A stretch of DNA of 23,367 nt from DAOUMF01 sp034411955 (GTDB lineage Bacteria; Chloroflexota; Dehalococcoidia; SM23-28-2; RBG-16-64-32): the NCBI GenBank assembly GCA_034411955.1, contig DAOUMF010000168.1, positions 1-23,367 on the forward strand, in the 5' to 3' direction. The translations under genes were made by a program, and so were the position numbers. How positions within the stretch are numbered: position 1 is the first letter of the stretch; the number at the start of each line of letters is the position of its first letter. Below, piece after piece: positions 7,959 to 15,669 of this stretch. The notes beneath the pieces were generated by a model. That model saw only the letters and a program-made list of their open reading frames with translations. It had not been told where the DNA came from and made no database searches.

Positions 7959-9237
7959 ACTGCTTAAGCTTTCCCTCCTGGCGCTTCTGATCCTGGGCGC
8001 GCTTTCCCTTTCGCCGCGGGCACTCTCCGCGCAGGGCCCCACCGTCACCGATGAGGGCGTCGAGAACCACTTCCCCGATGACATCGAGTTCCACGTGTCC
8101 GCCCACAGCGACCAGCCCATCGAGAAGCTGCGTCTGCACTATACGGTCATGCCGGACGGCACCACCGCCAGCGGCGTCCCGGAGTTCGACCCGGCCATGT
8201 CCGTCTCCACCGCCTTCACCCTCGCCGGCAACGAGCCCCCGCAGATCTACCTCCCCCCCGGCACCCGGATCGAGTACCACTGGGAGGTCGAGGACGCCGC
8301 CGGCAATACGGCCACCACGCCCGTGACCAGCATCGTCTACGAGGATGTGCGCTTCGAATGGTCGACCCTGGGAGCGGACGCCGTCATCATTCACTATTAC
8401 TCCGGCAGCGAGGACGACGCTCAGGCGATGCTCGATGTCGCCGAAGACGCCATCGCCAGCATGTCCGACCTCCTCGACGCCACCATCGACTTCCCCGTCA
8501 ACGTCCGCGTCTACGCCTCCTCCGACGACATGCGGCCCGCCCTCCAGCGCCGCAGCGAATCGTACGAGTCGCAGATAGTCACGGCGGGCGTACGCGTCTC
8601 CTCTGACACTGTGCTCGTGCTCGGCAACGTCTCCTTCATCACCCTCCGCCACGAGCTCGCTCACGTCGTCACCGGAGTCGCCGGCGCGGGCCCCTTCGGC
8701 GACCTGCCCGCCTGGCTCGACGAGGGCACCGCCGTCTACGCTCAGGGCGACCCCGAGGCCTTCGGCGATGCTGTCCAGCGCGCCATCGACCGCGGCAACG
8801 TCTTCTCCGTCCCCTCCATCACCTCCTACCCCGGCGATCCCGACAAGGTGAACCTCTTCTACGGCCAGTCCTGGAGCCTTGTCTCCTACCTCATCGATAC
8901 CTACGGACAGGAGAAGTTCGCCCGCCTCTTCGCCGAGATCAAGGACGGCAACACGACCGACGCCGCCCTCGAGGCCGTTTACGGCTTCGACCAGGGCGGC
9001 CTCGACGATGAGTGGCGCGCCAGCGTCGGCCTGCCCCCGCGCGACGACACCGCCCGGGACGGCGAGGAGCCGGTCCCCACCTTCCCGCCCTCAGACGGCG
9101 GCGCCGACGGCGCTCAGGAGGCGGACGGTGGCGGCACCTCCACCGGCGTCCTCATCGGCCTCGCCCTCGCCGTCCTCGGCGTCGCGGCCGCCCTTGCCCT
9201 CGCCACCGTCCTCCTCGCCCGCCGCTTCCGCCCCTAG
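7951..9237 (+). CDS. Secreted, membrane-anchored gluzincin peptidase (peptidase MA-like)
   Basis: A 428-residue protein starting at a GTG inside the end of prfB; the start is chosen because it gives a clean signal peptide (LLKLSLLALLILGALSL, likely cut near SAQG, residue 28). Residues about 35-125 are a beta-rich, Ig/FnIII-like domain (RIEYHWEVEDAAGNTATTP). The catalytic part has HELAH at 234-238 and E258 in WLDEGTAVYAQG, the HExxH plus glutamate arrangement of gluzincins such as the peptidase_MA_2 group. A Gly/Asp-rich linker precedes a C-terminal membrane helix (about 397-420) ending in ARRFRP. The expected topology is an extracytoplasmic zinc peptidase held by its C terminus. Substrate unknown. 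Confidence 0.87.
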   Translation: MNRLLKLSLLALLILGALSLSPRALSAQGPTVTDEGVENHFPDDIEFHVSAHSDQPIEKLRLHYTVMPDGTTASGVPEFDPAMSVSTAFTLAGNEPPQIYLPPGTRIEYHWEVEDAAGNTATTPVTSIVYEDVRFEWSTLGADAVIIHYYSGSEDDAQAMLDVAEDAIASMSDLLDATIDFPVNVRVYASSDDMRPALQRRSESYESQIVTAGVRVSSDTVLVLGNVSFITLRHELAHVVTGVAGAGPFGDLPAWLDEGTAVYAQGDPEAFGDAVQRAIDRGNVFSVPSITSYPGDPDKVNLFYGQSWSLVSYLIDTYGQEKFARLFAEIKDGNTTDAALEAVYGFDQGGLDDEWRASVGLPPRDDTARDGEEPVPTFPPSDGGADGAQEADGGGTSTGVLIGLALAVLGVAAALALATVLLARRFRP

Positions 9238-9294
9238 GCCCGCCGCTCGTGCTGCCTGCCCGCCATTTCCCGGCGACGCGCCGATCCTCGGCTC

Positions 9295-10647
9295 TCACTG
9301 CTGATCGGTCCCAAGAATACGAAGGAAGGCGTAGCCAGCCAGGCCGGCGATAACAGAAGCAGTAAGGATCCCCACCTTGGCCTCTGAAACAAGTTCGGCA
9401 TCCTCAAACGCCAGCCCGGTGATGAATAACGAAACCGTGAATCCCATCCCGCCCAGCAGGCCGATCCCCACCACGTGCGCCCATCTCATACCAGCCGGGA
9501 GAGAGGTAATTCCGAGCCGAACGGCAAGCCAGGAGAAGCCGACGATGCCCACAGGGTCCCCGATCACCAGCCCTAGAATGATGCCCAGCGTGATCGGACT
9601 GGACATGGAATCCCTCAGGATGTCGGCAGACAGATCGAGCCCGGCATTGGCGAGCGCGAACAAGGGGATGACTACAAAGCTTGTCAGAGGATGGACGAGC
9701 CGTTCCAACCGTTCCAGCGGCGCCTCTGTCCCCTCGGTTAGCTCTTCCACCTGTCCTAACACGATCTCCGCCGTTTCCTCATCGCCCTTGGCGTTTGCCT
9801 CACGGAATCTCATCAGAAGCGTCCCCATCGACTCTGCAAATGTTCCCTTGGTGAAGTAGGGGCTCGCTGGAGCCAGAAGGCCCAGGACAACGCCAGCGAT
9901 GGTTGCGTGGACGCCTGTCTTCAGCACTGCCACCCAGAACAGACCGCCGATAACGAAATAGGCGTTCGCGCCTTGTACTCCCATGCGCCGCATAGCGACG
10001 ATGACCCCCAGCAGGAGAAGCGCGATGCCCAGAGCCTCAAACGATAGGCTCTCTGCGTAGAAGATCGCGACCACGACAATGGCGCCGATGTCATCTGCGA
10101 TGGCCAGCGTGAGAAGGAATATCCTCACTTCCGTAGAGATACGCCTTCCCAGTAGAGCGAGCACGCCCAAGGCAAAGGCTATGTCAGTGGCCATCGGGAT
10201 GCCCCATCCCCTTGCGCCATCTCCACCCGCATTGAGGGAAAGAAACAGCAAAGCAGGAACCACCATGCCGCCCAGTGCCGCCACTGCCGGTAGGGCTGCT
10301 CGGCGCAGATCGCCAAGCTCGCCGTGGACGAGCTCGCGCTTGATCTCGAGCCCCACCACGAAGAAGAAGAAGGTCATCAGCGCCTTGTTGACCCAGAGCC
10401 GGAGGTCCTCCGAGATCGAGAACAGCCCCACATCCACGGTCAAGGTCGTCTCCCAGAGATCGGAGTACGACCCCTCCCACGGCGAATTCGCCCACACCAG
10501 CGCGGCAACTGCTGCGGCGAGCAGGATGGCCCCGCTCGCTGCTTCAGTGCGGACGAAGGCATGTGTCGGCAGAAGCACATGTCGCGCGATGTACGAGTGC
10601 TCCGCCTGCACTTTCAGGGCCCCTCGAATACGAGGTGGGATACTCAT
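9295..10647 (-). CDS. nhaA: NhaA-type Na+/H+ antiporter
   Basis: A 450-residue, about 12-helix antiporter that exchanges sodium for protons. Hallmarks: FFFFVVGLEIKRELVHGEL (93-111), ATDIAFALGVLALLG (153-167), the paired ion-binding aspartates D185/D186 in LAIADDIGAI (E. coli D163/D164), and GMGFTVSLFI (400-409). An acidic loop at about 265-320 (KGDEETAEIVLGQVEELTEG) sits in the middle, as in many longer NhaA proteins. The segment normally G-K-P (E. coli K300) reads VIGDPVGI, so an aspartate, D364, replaces the functional lysine. Codon use is less GC-rich than that of neighbouring genes (34 G/C in line 10021-10080). It stands alone, convergent with the peptidase gene. Confidence 0.95.
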   Translation of the reverse strand: MSIPPRIRGALKVQAEHSYIARHVLLPTHAFVRTEAASGAILLAAAVAALVWANSPWEGSYSDLWETTLTVDVGLFSISEDLRLWVNKALMTFFFFVVGLEIKRELVHGELGDLRRAALPAVAALGGMVVPALLFLSLNAGGDGARGWGIPMATDIAFALGVLALLGRRISTEVRIFLLTLAIADDIGAIVVVAIFYAESLSFEALGIALLLLGVIVAMRRMGVQGANAYFVIGGLFWVAVLKTGVHATIAGVVLGLLAPASPYFTKGTFAESMGTLLMRFREANAKGDEETAEIVLGQVEELTEGTEAPLERLERLVHPLTSFVVIPLFALANAGLDLSADILRDSMSSPITLGIILGLVIGDPVGIVGFSWLAVRLGITSLPAGMRWAHVVGIGLLGGMGFTVSLFITGLAFEDAELVSEAKVGILTASVIAGLAGYAFLRILGTDQQ

Positions 10648-10671
10648 GTCGCCTCACCCTCTCAAGCGCTG

Positions 10672-10699
10672 AGTATACCGGCAGAACTCGCACAGGCAA
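10672..10699 (-). promoter_or_regulatory. Promoter of nhaA
   Basis: Read on the minus strand: TTGCCT (10699-10694), a 16-base spacer and TATACT (10677-10672), about 25 bases before the nhaA ATG at 10647. Confidence 0.55.
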
Positions 10700-10741
10700 G
10701 ACGCCGCCGCCTGTCCTGCCTGCCCGCGTCTGGGGGAGCTT

Positions 10742-10762
10742 GCCCTGAGCTTGTCGAAGGGC
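10742..10762. repeat. REP-like palindrome with CTTGTCGAA core
   Basis: A 21-base imperfect palindrome: arms GCCCT (10742-10746) and AGGGC (10758-10762) around GAGCTTGTCGA. This CCTGAGCTTGTCGAAGG word is, from general knowledge, a widely dispersed intergenic repeat in several bacterial groups. It lies in the gap between nhaA and the next plus-strand gene. Confidence 0.6.
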
Positions 10763-10784
10763 TGCCATCAGCCTGCCCGTATGG

Positions 10785-10820
10785 GCCCTCGCCGCCCTGG
10801 TCCTCGCCCGCCGTTTCCGC
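10785..10820 (+). pseudogene. Fragment resembling the peptidase gene 3' end
   Basis: These 36 bases would encode ALAALVLARRFR and match bases 9196-9231 of the peptidase gene (ALATVLLARRFR) at 31 of 36 positions by my count. There is no start, stop or further similarity. It may be a relic of a duplicated gene end; short GC-rich similarity by chance is possible. Confidence 0.35.
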
Positions 10821-10863
10821 TCCCACACGGCTGCAACTGGCCGACGTGCTACACTGCGAACGA

Positions 10864-10910
10864 TATACTGGACGGCGACCCACAACGTTTGGAGCGCATC
10901 TGGAGGTGAT
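10864..10910 (+). promoter_or_regulatory. -10 element and strong Shine-Dalgarno for the next gene
   Basis: TATACT (10864-10869) is a good -10, but only a weak -35 (GCCGAC near 10840) lies upstream. GGAGGTGAT (10902-10910) is fully complementary to the 16S rRNA tail and fixes the ATG at 10913. Confidence 0.5.
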
Positions 10911-10912
10911 GC

Positions 10913-11314
10913 ATGGAGACGGCGGCCAAGATCCTCATCGCTGGGGGCGTACTCAACCTTGCCTATGGATTCCTGACGGGACTCTTCATGGCCAGCGTGC
11001 GAAGGACGAGTCCGGAGGCGCCCCGGTATCTCGTCTCGGCACATTTGACCCCGCTCATGGAGGGGCCCATGCTTCTGGGCCTGGCCATTGCGGTGGGCCT
11101 TTCGGACCTGCCTACTAGCGCCGAAACCCTCGCGGCGTCACTTCTGGTGGCCGCATCGGCGCTCCTGGCAGCCGCCGACACGCTGTGCTGGCTCCAGGGC
11201 ATCAAGGACGCCTTCGCCGAGCGGCCGCCTGGCCTCTTCTTGGGTGTGACACAGAGCACCCTGGCGAGCGTCGGGCTCGCCATCCTGACTGTCGGAGTGT
11301 TTCGAGGCCTCTAG
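10913..11314 (+). CDS. Small four-helix membrane protein, possibly HABM/styrene-oxide-isomerase-like
   Basis: A 133-residue protein with four hydrophobic segments (about 5-27, 44-64, 72-95 and 108-131). The layout, with a short basic loop (SVRRTSPEAPRYL) before SAHLTPLMEG, recalls the hydroxylaminobenzene mutase / styrene oxide isomerase superfamily, in which a histidine of the second helix binds haem. That assignment is weak, and the protein could be an unrelated DoxX-sized membrane protein. The start is secure because of the perfect GGAGGTGAT ribosome site. It is a single gene with REP-like repeats on both sides. Confidence 0.7.
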   Translation: METAAKILIAGGVLNLAYGFLTGLFMASVRRTSPEAPRYLVSAHLTPLMEGPMLLGLAIAVGLSDLPTSAETLAASLLVAASALLAAADTLCWLQGIKDAFAERPPGLFLGVTQSTLASVGLAILTVGVFRGL

Positions 11315-11355
11315 GGTCAGGCCTTGAACGCCCCCGCTTACCCTAGCGATCTGTC

Positions 11356-11404
11356 ATTCCGATCCGCCCAAGCCTGCCTGCCGGTAGGCAGGGCGGAGAG
11401 GAAT
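11356..11404. repeat. Nested palindromic repeat
   Basis: Outer arms ATTCC (11356-11360) / GGAAT (11400-11404) and CCGCCC (11364-11369) / GGGCGG (11391-11396) enclose an inner palindrome, CCTGCC (11373-11378) / GGCAGG (11387-11392). The overlap of inner and outer arms suggests one repeat type inserted into another. The CCTGCCTGCCGGTAGGCAGG word is a familiar dispersed repeat from general knowledge. Confidence 0.6.
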
Positions 11405-11430
11405 CTGGGGTCGGGGCGGTCGTCCCTCTT

Positions 11431-11469
11431 GCCCTCTCGATGCTGCTCCTCGCCCGTCGCTTCCGCTAG
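11431..11469 (+). pseudogene. Second fragment resembling the peptidase gene 3' end
   Basis: Encodes ALSMLLLARRFR and a TAG stop, where the peptidase gene ends ALATVLLARRFRP and stop. I count 29 of 36 bases identical with 9196-9231. It overlaps, on the other strand, the last codons of the thioredoxin-like gene. Relic or chance similarity; the stop at nearly the right place favours a relic. Confidence 0.35.
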
Positions 11470-12239
11470 GGCAGGATCAGCCCGCTGCCGCCTCGACGCG
11501 GCTCGCCCTTCTCCGGCTCCGGCGGCGCCCACGGCGTGCTCGGCCCCCTCACGTCCGAGGGCTGGGCGGCCGGAGACTGCGCCGCCTTCACCACCTGCTC
11601 CACCAGCGCCTTCTCCGGCACCGCTCCCGACACCGCGATCCGATCCTCGATGACGGTCAGCGGGACGGCCCTGACCTCGTAGCGCTGGGCCAGGGTAGGG
11701 AACTCGTCCGCCTGGATCACCTCCGCCTTCACGCGGGGGTTAACGATGCTCATCTGGAATGCGGCACGCGCCGGCCCCGGACTGTATCGGCACGTGGGCG
11801 CGACGAACACCTTGACCCGGATGTCCTCTTTGACCTTCCGCAGCGCCTTGACCGACTCCTGGGACAGGAGGACCGCCTTGCAGGAGACGTCCGCTATTGT
11901 GTCCAGGAAAGTGGGGAACTCCGTGCCGCCCGGCATCCCGTAGAGCTTCATCATGGCGGTATCCCTGCCCCGCAGGACGATGCCGGGGATCCGCTCCACC
12001 CCGAACCTCGCCGCCTCCTCGCGCTCGCCCTCAAAGTCGTGCACCCGCAGGCTGATGAGGTCGCTCAGGGCGGCCAGCTCACGGAGCATCTCCCAGGTGG
12101 GCTTGCAGGTGACGCAGGGCTCGCGCCCCGGCACGATGATGTCCAGCTCCTTCTGGGTGAAGTAGTCGATCTTCACCGGGCCCAGGAGCTCCTGAGCGAA
12201 CTTCATCCGGATCGCTTCCTGGTCCTTGAGGGGGATCAT
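11466..12239 (-). CDS. Two-domain thioredoxin/glutaredoxin-like protein (PDO-like)
   Basis: A 257-residue protein made of two thioredoxin-fold units, like the glutaredoxin-like protein disulfide oxidoreductases (PDO) of thermophiles and Chloroflexota. The first unit has the redox pair C42-V-T-C45 and cis-proline P85. The second unit has C150-R-Y-S153 where PDO normally has CPYC, so its second cysteine is missing; cis-proline P193 remains. A Pro-rich tail from about 222 is extra. The start chosen is the ATG at 12239, which overlaps the stop of the preceding gene as ATGA; the longer in-frame start at 12275 lies inside that gene. Last gene of the inositol lipid operon. Likely a cytoplasmic disulfide reductase; partner unknown. 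Confidence 0.82.
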   Translation of the reverse strand: MIPLKDQEAIRMKFAQELLGPVKIDYFTQKELDIIVPGREPCVTCKPTWEMLRELAALSDLISLRVHDFEGEREEAARFGVERIPGIVLRGRDTAMMKLYGMPGGTEFPTFLDTIADVSCKAVLLSQESVKALRKVKEDIRVKVFVAPTCRYSPGPARAAFQMSIVNPRVKAEVIQADEFPTLAQRYEVRAVPLTVIEDRIAVSGAVPEKALVEQVVKAAQSPAAQPSDVRGPSTPWAPPEPEKGEPRRGGSGLILP

Positions 12240-12832
12240 CGTTCCTGACTGTCTGAGCGCCGCGCCCGCAGCCACGCGAGCACAAGGCGCTGGACGGCGG
12301 TGGCCCCCGCCGCCACGGCGAGGATCCAGAGGACTACCGTAACCTGGTCGATTATAAGTCCGAGGCCTAGCAGGAGCACTCGCTCCGCTCGCCCGAACAG
12401 CCCCTCCCGCATGGGGATGTCCACGACCTCGGCGCGGGCGCGTGTATAGCTGACCAGGAAGGAGGCTACCACGGCGGCGAAGATGAGCAGCTCCTCCTCG
12501 CGGCCGCCGCGGTCGCTGAAGTAGTAGAGGAGGCCGAACAGCACCGCCGCCTCGGAGACGCGGTCCATCACGGCGTCGAACACGGAGCCGAAGCGGGTGA
12601 CCTTGCCGGTGGCGCGCGCCAGGGCGCCGTCCAGCAGGTCCAGGGAGCTGGCCGCCAGCATGACGATGCCGGCGGGCAGGAAGTCGCCTCGCGCGGCCAG
12701 GGCGGCGGCGGCGCCGTTGCCCAGCACCCCGGCCGCCGTCAGGTGGTTGGGCGTCACCCCCAGCCTGGCTAGAGGGTTGACGATGGGATCAGTGATGCGT
12801 CTAGGGACGGACTTGGGGAGGAGCGAAGTCAT
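12236..12832 (-). CDS. CDP-alcohol phosphatidyltransferase, likely phosphatidylinositol-phosphate synthase
   Basis: A 198-residue integral membrane enzyme with the full CDP-alcohol motif: D65-x2-D68-G69-x2-A72-R73-x8-G82-x3-D86-x3-D90 (DLLDGALARATGKVTRFGSV). The family transfers a phosphatidyl group from CDP-diacylglycerol to an alcohol. The motif does not tell the acceptor; the operon (inositol phosphate synthase, PimA-like transferase, acyltransferase) points to inositol-1-phosphate, as for mycobacterial PgsA1, giving phosphatidylinositol phosphate. Phosphatidylglycerophosphate synthase is the main alternative. Its ATG follows the TAG of the glycosyltransferase gene with no base between, and its stop overlaps the next start (ATGA), so translation is coupled. 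Confidence 0.86.
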   Translation of the reverse strand: MTSLLPKSVPRRITDPIVNPLARLGVTPNHLTAAGVLGNGAAAALAARGDFLPAGIVMLAASSLDLLDGALARATGKVTRFGSVFDAVMDRVSEAAVLFGLLYYFSDRGGREEELLIFAAVVASFLVSYTRARAEVVDIPMREGLFGRAERVLLLGLGLIIDQVTVVLWILAVAAGATAVQRLVLAWLRARRSDSQER

Positions 12833-13972
12833 CTAGGTCTCCGAGCCCGCCCTGTCGTCATCCATCACCCGCTCATAGTAGGCCAGGATCTCGCCGGATA
12901 TGCGATCCCAACTGTAGCGCTGGGCAGTCTTGCTGCCCTGCTTGCCCATCTCCTCCCGCGGGGCGTCGTCTGAGAGGAGGCGGCGGAGGGCGGCGGCCAG
13001 AGCAGCGCCGTCCCTGGGCGGCACCAGCAGCCCCTCTCGTCCATCGGTGAGCACGTCGGCAAACCCGCCGATGTCGGAGCCGACGATGGCGGCACCCGCC
13101 GCCATCGCCTCTAGGAGGACGATGCCCAGGCTTTCGGCCCCGGTGTTCGGAGCGCAGTAGATGTCCGCCGTCTTGTAGTATCTGGGCAAATCCTCGTCGG
13201 GGATGTAGCCCGTGAAGACAACATCGGCCAGACCCTTGCGCTGGATGTAGCGTTCGCAGGCCGGGCGCATCCCGCCGTCCCTTCCCACGACGATGAGTCG
13301 TATGTCCGGCATCTCCGTCTTAAGCTGGGCGTAGGCCTCCAGGAGGTAGGGCAGCCCTTTGCGCTTCTCCAGCCTGCCCAGGAAGAGGATGTTCCGCCGG
13401 TGGTCGATGAACTTGGGGATAGGTGGCACCTCAGCGGCGAAAAATGGGTAGTTGACGCCGCTGGGAATGATGCGGTAGCGGCCGGCGAAGTAGTCGCCGA
13501 TGAGACGAAGGGCGGAGCGGGAGTGAGCGATGCGGCCGTGGATGCGCGACCACCAGGGCTTGATCAGGTGTCGGGAGTACGCGTAGAGGCGACTGCCTCC
13601 CTCACGGGCGGCATGGAAGGTGGCGACGTTGGTGGTTCGGGAATGGCGCAGGAACTGGAACGGCAGCAGCGGCATGAACGGCTCGTGCACATGCACCACG
13701 TCGAAGTGCTCACGGGCGAGAAACGACTTGACGCGGGGGCCGAGGTTGAACGAGAGGCAAACGTTGGACACAGAGCCACTAGCAGGCAGGCCGATGACAT
13801 GCTCGCCTATCACCGTCAGGTAGTCACAGCGGTGGGACCAGCGCCGCGAGGAGGGCGCGACGATGCGGACCTCGTGCCCAGCGCGGATGAACTGCTCCGC
13901 CAGAGGCCTGACGTGGCTGTTAACACCGCCGGGCACGGCCCAGTCGTAGGGGCTGACGAGAGCGATCTTCAT
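12833..13972 (-). CDS. PimA-like GT4 glycosyltransferase
   Basis: A 379-residue GT-B fold enzyme. Features shared with mycobacterial PimA (phosphatidylinositol mannosyltransferase): PGGVNSH loop at 14-20, HVHEP at 94-98, H120 (ATFHA), the nucleotide-phosphate pair R200/K205 (FLGRLEKRKG) and the E-x7-E motif E280-E288 (ESLGIVLLEAM). By family knowledge it would transfer mannose from GDP-mannose to the inositol ring on the inner face of the membrane. Donor and acceptor are inferred from similarity and operon company. The ATG overlaps the PHP gene stop by four bases (ATGA) and its stop abuts the phosphatidyltransferase start. Confidence 0.88.
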   Translation of the reverse strand: MKIALVSPYDWAVPGGVNSHVRPLAEQFIRAGHEVRIVAPSSRRWSHRCDYLTVIGEHVIGLPASGSVSNVCLSFNLGPRVKSFLAREHFDVVHVHEPFMPLLPFQFLRHSRTTNVATFHAAREGGSRLYAYSRHLIKPWWSRIHGRIAHSRSALRLIGDYFAGRYRIIPSGVNYPFFAAEVPPIPKFIDHRRNILFLGRLEKRKGLPYLLEAYAQLKTEMPDIRLIVVGRDGGMRPACERYIQRKGLADVVFTGYIPDEDLPRYYKTADIYCAPNTGAESLGIVLLEAMAAGAAIVGSDIGGFADVLTDGREGLLVPPRDGAALAAALRRLLSDDAPREEMGKQGSKTAQRYSWDRISGEILAYYERVMDDDRAGSET

Positions 13973-14745
13973 CGCACCGAGAAGATGCGCTTGACGAAGC
14001 TGCCGGCGGTGGCCCCCCAGCCCAGCGTCCGCGGCGTTACCGTCAGGCCTCGCCAGGCCTGGCGCAGCACCTGCCAGGGCCCGATCTCCAGTAGCGTCGG
14101 GTGACGCCCGTTGACGCCGCGACAGGTGCGCTCCATAATGCTGCGCCGCAGGTCCTCTCCACTGCGGCCTGGAAACTCCGTGTAGGCGCTTCCTATTACC
14201 TTCAGGAAGTGGGCGTCGCTGCCCCCCACCTCGGCCAGGTGGTAGCGGCGCCGGTTCAGGGTTGCCGCCCGCTCAAGCCGCCCGCGAGCTCCCGGCGCCT
14301 GGTTGGCCGTCTCCAGCCCATCCAAGAATACGCCTTCCTGCCTGGAGCCGGTGATGCGCTCCAGAGCCTTCTCGCTCAGGGAGCGAGTGAGCCAGCTCAG
14401 CGGGTGGGCGGCGATGGCCAGCCCTCCCTGGCGGTGCACGGCCTCCAGGACCTCTTCTACGGGCCGGAGGGAGGGCAGCGGCTCCTCCACGAACAGGGCG
14501 ACCACGTGGCCTTCGATGGCCGTCACCTCCATGCCGGGAATGACCTCGAAGCGGTAGTTCCCTTGCGCCCAGGCTTCACGCGTTCGCACGGCGCCCCGCA
14601 GGTCATCGTGGTCCGTGACGGCGATGACGTCCAGGTCGGTCTTCGCTTCCACGTAGTCCAGGATCTCCCGCGGAGAGGCCATGCCGTCGCCGACCGAAGT
14701 GTGGACGTGGAGGTCGGCCTTGCCGGGGCGCTCGCCGTCGCTCAC
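13969..14745 (-). CDS. PHP-domain metal-dependent phosphoesterase
   Basis: A 258-residue PHP protein. Metal ligands are all present: D11-L-H13-V-H15, T44-D-H46, E73 (PGMEVT), H80, H114 (AAHP), and D177-A-H179 (GSDAH). PHP domains hydrolyse phosphate esters with a trinuclear metal site. The C-terminal 60 residues are basic and amphipathic (GPWQVLRQAWRGLTV...VKRIF) and could touch the membrane. It is joined by four-base overlaps to the acyltransferase before and the glycosyltransferase after, so it belongs to the same pathway. A role as the phosphatase acting on phosphatidylinositol phosphate (or on inositol-1-phosphate) is my inference; a general nucleotidase or RNase AM-like role is the alternative. 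Confidence 0.87.
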   Translation of the reverse strand: MSDGERPGKADLHVHTSVGDGMASPREILDYVEAKTDLDVIAVTDHDDLRGAVRTREAWAQGNYRFEVIPGMEVTAIEGHVVALFVEEPLPSLRPVEEVLEAVHRQGGLAIAAHPLSWLTRSLSEKALERITGSRQEGVFLDGLETANQAPGARGRLERAATLNRRRYHLAEVGGSDAHFLKVIGSAYTEFPGRSGEDLRRSIMERTCRGVNGRHPTLLEIGPWQVLRQAWRGLTVTPRTLGWGATAGSFVKRIFSVR

Positions 14746-15659
14746 GTTTTCTCCCCCGCGGCCACGGGCGGGCGCTCAGAGGGGGCCGCCTTCCCGTCCC
14801 AGATGGACTCCAGCACTACCCACTGGTCGGGGTGGTCCCGCAGGCGGCGCTCCAGGCGGGCCAGGAAGCGCAGCGTGTTGGTGCGGATATCCTTCTCCAT
14901 ATCGCCGGTCCGCTCCAACTCCAGGGGCTCCTCCAGGTAGGCATCGATGCCGCCCTTCTCAGTGCGAAGACAGAAGGTGGGGATGACCGTAGCGCCGGTG
15001 CGCATGGCCACCTCGATGGGCCCAGTGGGGATCATCGCCTCCTCTCCGAAGAAGGGGAGAGAGGCCTTGGGGCCTTCGATATCGCGGTCCCCCATGAGGG
15101 CGACGACGCCGCCCTGGCGCAGGGTCTGGATGGCCCGCCTTACGCCTCCGAAGCCCACCGGCGCGACCGAGTGACCCTTACAGGCGCGCAGCGAGTCCAC
15201 CAGACGGGAAAGCCTGGCCGGCTGAAGGGGCTCAGTGAGGGCGAACACCTTCACCCCACGGGGCAACATCCCCTGGGCGCCCAACTCTGGATTTCCCAGG
15301 TGGCCGCTTATCACGATCACCCCCTTTCCCGCCGCCACCGCGGGAAGGATGTGCTCGTCGAAGCCGTGATAGCGGAGACGCCGCCGGAAGAAGTCGTCCA
15401 CGTCCATGTATGGCATCCGCACGAGGTCGATGTAGCACTTGGCGACGTTGACGAACACCCTGCGGGCGGCCGACCGCACCGCCCCGTCCGGCGCTTTCCT
15501 CCCCATGACGTGGCAGAGGTTTCTGATGACGTCGCGTCGACGATCAGAAGATAGCCAGTACACCAGCCGCCCTACAACTTCGGCAACGGCGTAGCCGACC
15601 CGCAGCGGCAGGCGTCCGAGGGTGTGAATCGCTATCAGGAAGAGGATGTACTTCCACAT
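14742..15659 (-). CDS. LpxL/HtrB-family acyltransferase, PatA-like
   Basis: A 305-residue lysophospholipid acyltransferase-type protein with an N-terminal hydrophobic segment (residues 4-36) and the catalytic H120-x4-E125 motif (ISGHLGNPELG), followed by ALMGDRD and FFGEEAMIPTGP, as in the lipid A and PIM acyltransferases. Beside a PimA-like transferase, it most resembles in context the mycobacterial PatA that acylates the mannose of PIM. Its acyl donor and acceptor cannot be read. It starts 27 bases after the inositol phosphate synthase stop, a gap holding a small GC-rich hairpin, and its stop overlaps the PHP gene start. Confidence 0.85.
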   Translation of the reverse strand: MWKYILFLIAIHTLGRLPLRVGYAVAEVVGRLVYWLSSDRRRDVIRNLCHVMGRKAPDGAVRSAARRVFVNVAKCYIDLVRMPYMDVDDFFRRRLRYHGFDEHILPAVAAGKGVIVISGHLGNPELGAQGMLPRGVKVFALTEPLQPARLSRLVDSLRACKGHSVAPVGFGGVRRAIQTLRQGGVVALMGDRDIEGPKASLPFFGEEAMIPTGPIEVAMRTGATVIPTFCLRTEKGGIDAYLEEPLELERTGDMEKDIRTNTLRFLARLERRLRDHPDQWVVLESIWDGKAAPSERPPVAAGEKT

Positions 15660-15669
15660 ACGGCTCAGG

